Shown: piece by piece, positions 7,609-12,888 of the stretch
Layout: each line of letters starts with the position of its first letter
How positions within the stretch are numbered: position 1 is the stretch's first letter
NCBI GenBank assembly: GCA_028869395.1
Contig: JAGWSE010000317.1
Location: forward strand, 1 to 12,888
Direction of reading: 5' to 3'
DNA: 12,888 nucleotides
Origin: Alphaproteobacteria bacterium
Lineage (GTDB): Bacteria > Pseudomonadota > Alphaproteobacteria > Caulobacterales > Caulobacteraceae
Program-made: the position numbers and the translations under genes
The notes under the pieces: generated by a model
Databases searched by the model: none
What the model was told of the DNA's origin: nothing
What the model saw: only the letters and a program-made list of their open reading frames with translations

Positions 7609-10286
7609 CCTTCGAAGAGCCGCTCAGGCCCGACCCGGACGCCCTGCTGGCGGCCACGCGGCCAGGCCGGGGGCGGCTGAAGGTGTTCCTCGGGATGTCG
7701 CCCGGGGTCGGCAAGACCTACGAGATGCTGCGCGCCGCCCGCAGGCGAAAGGCCGAGGGCGGTGACGTCGTGGTCGGCGTGGTGGAGACACACGGGCGCA
7801 AGGAGACCCAGGCCCTCCTGCGCGGGCTCGAGGTGATGGCGCGCAAGCCCGTCGACTACAAGGGCCGCAGTCTTTCGGAGTTCGACATCGACGGGGCGCT
7901 CAAGCGCAGGCCGAAGCTCCTGCTGGTTGACGAATACGCGCACTCCAACGTGCCGGGCTCCCGCCACCCCAAGCGTTGGCAGGACGTGGAGGAGCTGCTG
8001 GCGGCCGGCATCGACGTCTGGACGACGCTGAACGTCCAGCACCTTGAGAGTCTCGTCGACGTGGTCTGGAAGATAACCGGCGTGCGTCAGCGCGAGACAG
8101 TGCCCGACCTGGCGCTCTCCGAGGCCGACGAGATCGAGCTCATCGACATCACGCCCGCCGAGCTTCGCGAGCGAATGGCCGAGGGCAAGGTCTACCTGCC
8201 GGAGACGGCGAAGCTCGCAGCGGAACGATTCTTCAAGGTCGAGAACCTTACCGCCCTTCGTGAGCTGGCGCTCAGACGCGCGGCGCAGGCCGTAGATGAC
8301 CAGCTCATCGGAGCCATGAAGCGCGCCGGCGTGGAAGGACCCTGGGCGGCGGGCGAGCGCATCCTGGTTCTCGTTGGGCCGGACGCCATGGCGAGCACGC
8401 TCGTGCGCGCGGGCCGGCGTCTCTCCGACATGATGATGGACGCGCCCTGGACCGTCGCCCACATCGAGCGCCCGAATGCGGCGGCGCCCAGCGCGTCGGT
8501 GGCGCAGAAACTCAGGGAAGCGCTCAAGCTCGGCGAGCAGCTGGGCGGCTCGACCGTCACCCTGACCGGAGACGACATGGTTGCCTCTGCGCTCGACTAT
8601 GCGCGGCGCAACAACGTCACCCAGATCGTCGTGGGCAGGAGCGGTCGCCGGCGACTGCCCTTCCGGCGGGACCTGATCACGGCCCTCGTCGACGAAGCGC
8701 CCGGCGCGGCCGTGCATGTCATCACCGAGACCGCCGAGCGAGGCGGCGAACACCTGGCGTCGAAGCGCCCGATCCGGGTCGGCTGGGCGGGTCACGTCGG
8801 AGCCCTCGCCGCCGTGCTCGCCGCGAGCGGCGTGGCTTTCGTGCTTGATCGCTATGTCCAGAGCGCCAACCTGGCGATGGTCTACCTGCTGAGCGTGTTG
8901 GTCTCAGGCCTGGCGTTCGGCCTTTGGCCGTCGGTGACGGCGGCGGCCGCCTCAGCCCTGATCTACAACTTTTTCTTCCTGCAACCTCGGCTCACCTTCT
9001 ACATCGGCCACGCCGCCGACGTGCTCACCTTCGCGGTGTTCTTCGTGGTCGCCATGACCACAGGCTGGCTTACGGGGCGCGTGCGGGACCAGGCGCGCTC
9101 CACGTCGCGGCGGGCGTCGGCGATCGCCGCGGTACTGAACGCCACGCGGAGGCTCTCCGCCGCGGCGCGGGCGCAGGACGCTGCGTCCGCACTGGCCGAA
9201 CAACTCGCGGCCGCGACCAATGGCAAGGCCGTCGTGCTGACGCCCTCGGGAGACGACATCGTCCTCGCCGCGGCATCCCCCTCCCAGCCAGCGCTTTCGA
9301 CGGGCGACATGGCCGCCGCCCGCTGGGCGTGGGACAAGGGCGAGCCTGCGGGCGCCGGAACGGGCACGTTGCCGACGGCGGGCTGGACGTTTCGCCCGCT
9401 GCAGGGGGTGAAGACGCGCGCCGGCGTCGCCGGAGTCGAGCCGCAGGCTGTCGCGACGGAGGATGGAGAGCGCTTTGTCGCCGCGCTACTCGACCAGGGC
9501 GCGGTGGCGCTGGAACGGGCGGAGTTCGCCGCCATGGCGGCCGACGCCGAGGCGCTTCGGCGCACCGACACCCTGCGCTCGGCGCTGCTCAACTCCGTCA
9601 GCCACGACCTTCGAACGCCCCTATCGACGGTGCTGGGTTCGGTCACGACGCTAATCGAATACGGCGCCACCCTGAAGCCGAAGGTGAAGGACGATCTGCT
9701 GGTCTCCATCCGCGAGGAGGCGGAGCGTCTGAACCGCTACGTGGGCGACCTGCTCGACATGACACGCCTCGAAGGCGGCGCTCTCGTCACGCGGCGGGAG
9801 TGGACCGATGTTCGTGACGTGCTGCGCGCGGCCGTGGAGCGGGTGAAGCGCAGGCTTGGCGCCCGCAAGCTGAAGTGGGATTTCCCGGACCAGGTGACGC
9901 TGGTGATGGCCGACGCCGCCCTGCTGGAACAGGCGCTGGTCAATATCCTCGAGAACGCCATCGCCTACAGCCCCGACAACGCGGCGATCGAGGTCGCAGC
10001 CTACGAGGACCGACGCAACGTGGTGATCAGCATCGAGGACGAGGGCCGCGGCATCCCGACGGCGGAGCTGACCCAGGTGTTCGAGAAATTCCGCCGCATG
10101 GATGAAGCCACCGACCGGGGCAAAGGCGCCGGAAAGGGCGCGGGCCTGGGGCTCGCCATCTCCAAGGGCTTCGTCGAAGCCATGGGCGGGCGTATCGCCG
10201 CCGCGAGCCCGATTCACGATGGTCGTGGCACGCGCATCCTGATCAGTTTGCCGAAGGAACAGCCCACGCCCGAGTATCTGATGTGA
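7605..10286 (+). CDS. kdpD: Osmosensitive K+ sensor histidine kinase KdpD
   Basis: KdpD is the membrane-bound sensor that responds to K+ limitation and related stress and phosphorylates KdpE. The 893 residues have full domain order: N-terminal KdpD domain (about 22-230) with Walker A GMSPGVGKT (30-38) and Walker B LLLVDE (105-110); a universal-stress-protein-like domain (about 250-375); four closely spaced TM helices (about 393-491, DUF4118 type); a weak GAF-like linker (about 505-640); dimerisation/phospho-acceptor box SVSHDLRTPL (664-673) with His667; and an ATPase domain with N box NILENAIAYSP (780-790), G1 EDEGRGIP (811-818) and G2 GLGLAI (847-852). The kinase looks intact. AAGGGG at 7597-7602 is only two bases from the ATG, so coupling from kdpC probably matters. 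The gene overlaps kdpE by four bases. Confidence 0.97.
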   Translation: MTFEEPLRPDPDALLAATRPGRGRLKVFLGMSPGVGKTYEMLRAARRRKAEGGDVVVGVVETHGRKETQALLRGLEVMARKPVDYKGRSLSEFDIDGALKRRPKLLLVDEYAHSNVPGSRHPKRWQDVEELLAAGIDVWTTLNVQHLESLVDVVWKITGVRQRETVPDLALSEADEIELIDITPAELRERMAEGKVYLPETAKLAAERFFKVENLTALRELALRRAAQAVDDQLIGAMKRAGVEGPWAAGERILVLVGPDAMASTLVRAGRRLSDMMMDAPWTVAHIERPNAAAPSASVAQKLREALKLGEQLGGSTVTLTGDDMVASALDYARRNNVTQIVVGRSGRRRLPFRRDLITALVDEAPGAAVHVITETAERGGEHLASKRPIRVGWAGHVGALAAVLAASGVAFVLDRYVQSANLAMVYLLSVLVSGLAFGLWPSVTAAAASALIYNFFFLQPRLTFYIGHAADVLTFAVFFVVAMTTGWLTGRVRDQARSTSRRASAIAAVLNATRRLSAAARAQDAASALAEQLAAATNGKAVVLTPSGDDIVLAAASPSQPALSTGDMAAARWAWDKGEPAGAGTGTLPTAGWTFRPLQGVKTRAGVAGVEPQAVATEDGERFVAALLDQGAVALERAEFAAMAADAEALRRTDTLRSALLNSVSHDLRTPLSTVLGSVTTLIEYGATLKPKVKDDLLVSIREEAERLNRYVGDLLDMTRLEGGALVTRREWTDVRDVLRAAVERVKRRLGARKLKWDFPDQVTLVMADAALLEQALVNILENAIAYSPDNAAIEVAAYEDRRNVVISIEDEGRGIPTAELTQVFEKFRRMDEATDRGKGAGKGAGLGLAISKGFVEAMGGRIAAASPIHDGRGTRILISLPKEQPTPEYLM

Positions 10287-10972
10287 GCGACTACAAGCCC
10301 CGCATCCTGGTCATCGACGACGAGCCGCAGATCCACCGCTTCCTCGGGCCGGCGCTGGATGCGGCAGGCTACGAACCGGTGCGCGCCGAAACCGCCGCCG
10401 CCGGCCTGAAGGAGCTGGCGCGAAAGGCGCCGGACGCCGTGGTCCTCGATCTTGGCCTGCCGGACCTCGACGGCAAGGACGCGCTCACGAGGGCCCGGGC
10501 CTTCTACCAGGGCCCCATCCTGGTCTTGTCTGCGCGCGACAAGGAGACCGAGAAGATCGACGCCCTCGACATGGGCGCAGACGACTACGTGGAGAAGCCG
10601 TTCGGGGTCGGCGAGCTGCTGGCCCGGCTCCGCGTGGCGCTCCGCCACCGCCTCCGCGACGAGGGCGCAGAGCCCGTCGCGGAGGCCGGCGACCTCAGGA
10701 TCGATCTCATCAAGCGCCTCGTGACCCGGCACGGAGAGCCGATCCGCCTGTCGCGCCGCGAGTATGACCTGCTCGCCCAACTCGTGCGCGGCGCCGGCAA
10801 GGTCATGACCCATCGCCAGCTTCTCACGGCGGTGTGGGGACCGGCCCATGAGCACCACGTGGAATATCTGCGCGTCTTCGTGGGCCAGCTGCGCCAGAAG
10901 ATCGAGGCGGATCCGTCCCAGCCGGCGCTGATCAGGACTGAACCCGGCGTGGGCTATCGATGGACGGGCTGA
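10283..10972 (+). CDS. kdpE: KDP operon response regulator KdpE (OmpR/PhoB family)
   Basis: KdpE is a cytoplasmic transcription factor that, when phosphorylated by KdpD, activates kdp. The 229 residues have a receiver domain (about 6-120) with acidic pocket Asp12-Asp13, phospho-acceptor Asp56 (VVLDLGLPD), Ser83 and Lys105. A winged-helix DNA-binding domain (about 132-227) has LSRREYDLLAQL and VEYLRVFVGQLRQK blocks and the standard ending RTEPGVGYRW. The start is GTG at 10283, overlapping the kdpD stop as GTGA. No Shine-Dalgarno lies at a useful distance (the nearest AAGGA is 24 bases upstream), and no in-frame ATG precedes the receiver domain, so reinitiation after kdpD is the likely route. 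Confidence 0.96.
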   Translation: MSDYKPRILVIDDEPQIHRFLGPALDAAGYEPVRAETAAAGLKELARKAPDAVVLDLGLPDLDGKDALTRARAFYQGPILVLSARDKETEKIDALDMGADDYVEKPFGVGELLARLRVALRHRLRDEGAEPVAEAGDLRIDLIKRLVTRHGEPIRLSRREYDLLAQLVRGAGKVMTHRQLLTAVWGPAHEHHVEYLRVFVGQLRQKIEADPSQPALIRTEPGVGYRWTG

Positions 10973-11229
10973 GCCCTGTCTGCGAACGCCGGCGTCGCCC
11001 TCGGACGGTGCGTCATCTCGGCACGGGCGCCCGACTTGGCGCGATTTTGCCCGTTGCGTGGAAGATCGCCCGCTGAAGCTTCGGTCGATTAGAAAATTCT
11101 TCCTCGGGTTTAGCATTCGGCCCATCGACAAGGGCTGATCTTGCCGGGTAAATGCCCGGAACGCGTGCTGCGGCCTGCGCGAGAATTTCGGGCCGTGCTT
11201 TGGCGCGCGTGGGACTTTGAGAGGACGAG
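10973..11229. other. kdpE-gltB intergenic region
   Basis: There is no gene in this 257-base gap. Its first part has GC-rich dyads (see the possible terminator at 11027-11048). A short AT-richer patch (about 11090-11115) and a small CCGGG/CCCGG dyad (11144-11148, 11155-11159) follow. I found no convincing -35/-10 pair for gltB, nor a TGGC/TGC-type sigma-54 element that I would defend. The ribosome site for gltB is GAGGA at 11221-11225. Confidence 0.5.
11027..11048 (+). terminator. Possible intrinsic terminator of the kdp operon
   Basis: GCGCC (11027-11031) pairs with GGCGC (11038-11042) around CGACTT, followed by GATTTT. An outer ACGGGC (11023-11028) / GCCCGT (11049-11054) pairing is a competing fold. 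The stem is short and the T-run only four, so this is a weak candidate, but nothing better lies between kdpE and gltB. Confidence 0.35.

Positions 11230-12888
<1,659 letters not shown>

Noticed and set aside
7248..8795. 515-codon minus-strand frame over kdpC and kdpD
   Set aside because: Antisense shadow of intact kdpC/kdpD; no recognisable domain and no ribosome site.
11144..11159. CCGGG/CCCGG dyad upstream of gltB as a terminator or operator
   Set aside because: The arms are only five bases with a six-base loop and no T-run; such dyads are expected by chance at this GC content.

Overview
The window is GC-rich chromosomal DNA with tightly packed genes, all on the + strand. It most resembles an alphaproteobacterium of the Caulobacterales (Caulobacter/Phenylobacterium type). 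Three things suggest this: the gene families present, a promoter in front of the tRNA that fits the Caulobacter housekeeping consensus, and a tRNA-His without the usual extra G at position -1 and with A73, a known peculiarity of many alphaproteobacteria. The genus is an inference; no database search was possible.

Layout. Positions 1-597 hold no gene I can recognise. They contain several dyad symmetries, including a perfect 17-base palindrome, and probably the promoter and leader of the next operon. Positions 598-2652 are exbB-exbD-tonB, the inner-membrane motor that energises TonB-dependent outer-membrane receptors, closed by a strong intrinsic terminator at 2673-2706. Positions 2769-2845 are tRNA-His(GTG) with its own promoter. 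Positions 3044-10972 are a complete kdp potassium-uptake operon. It starts with an unannotated-type 27-residue membrane peptide, followed by kdpF, kdpA, kdpB, kdpC, kdpD and kdpE, with junctions that overlap or leave at most 7 bases. After a 257-base gap, the 5' third of gltB (glutamate synthase large subunit) runs off the right edge.

How the genes work together. ExbB and ExbD form the proton channel that drives TonB, whose C-terminal domain crosses the periplasm on a proline-rich spacer to pull on receptors. KdpA is the K+ selectivity subunit, KdpB the P-type ATPase, and KdpC and KdpF are accessory subunits. KdpD/KdpE is the two-component system that senses K+ limitation and activates the operon, so here sensor and regulator are co-transcribed with their target. 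GltB uses glutamine amide nitrogen to make glutamate and has no evident link to kdp beyond adjacency.

No new multi-gene system is visible; this is ordinary core-genome content. The items most worth a second look are the small membrane peptide ahead of kdpF, the tRNA-His acceptor end, and the operator-like palindrome with a long leader upstream of exbB.
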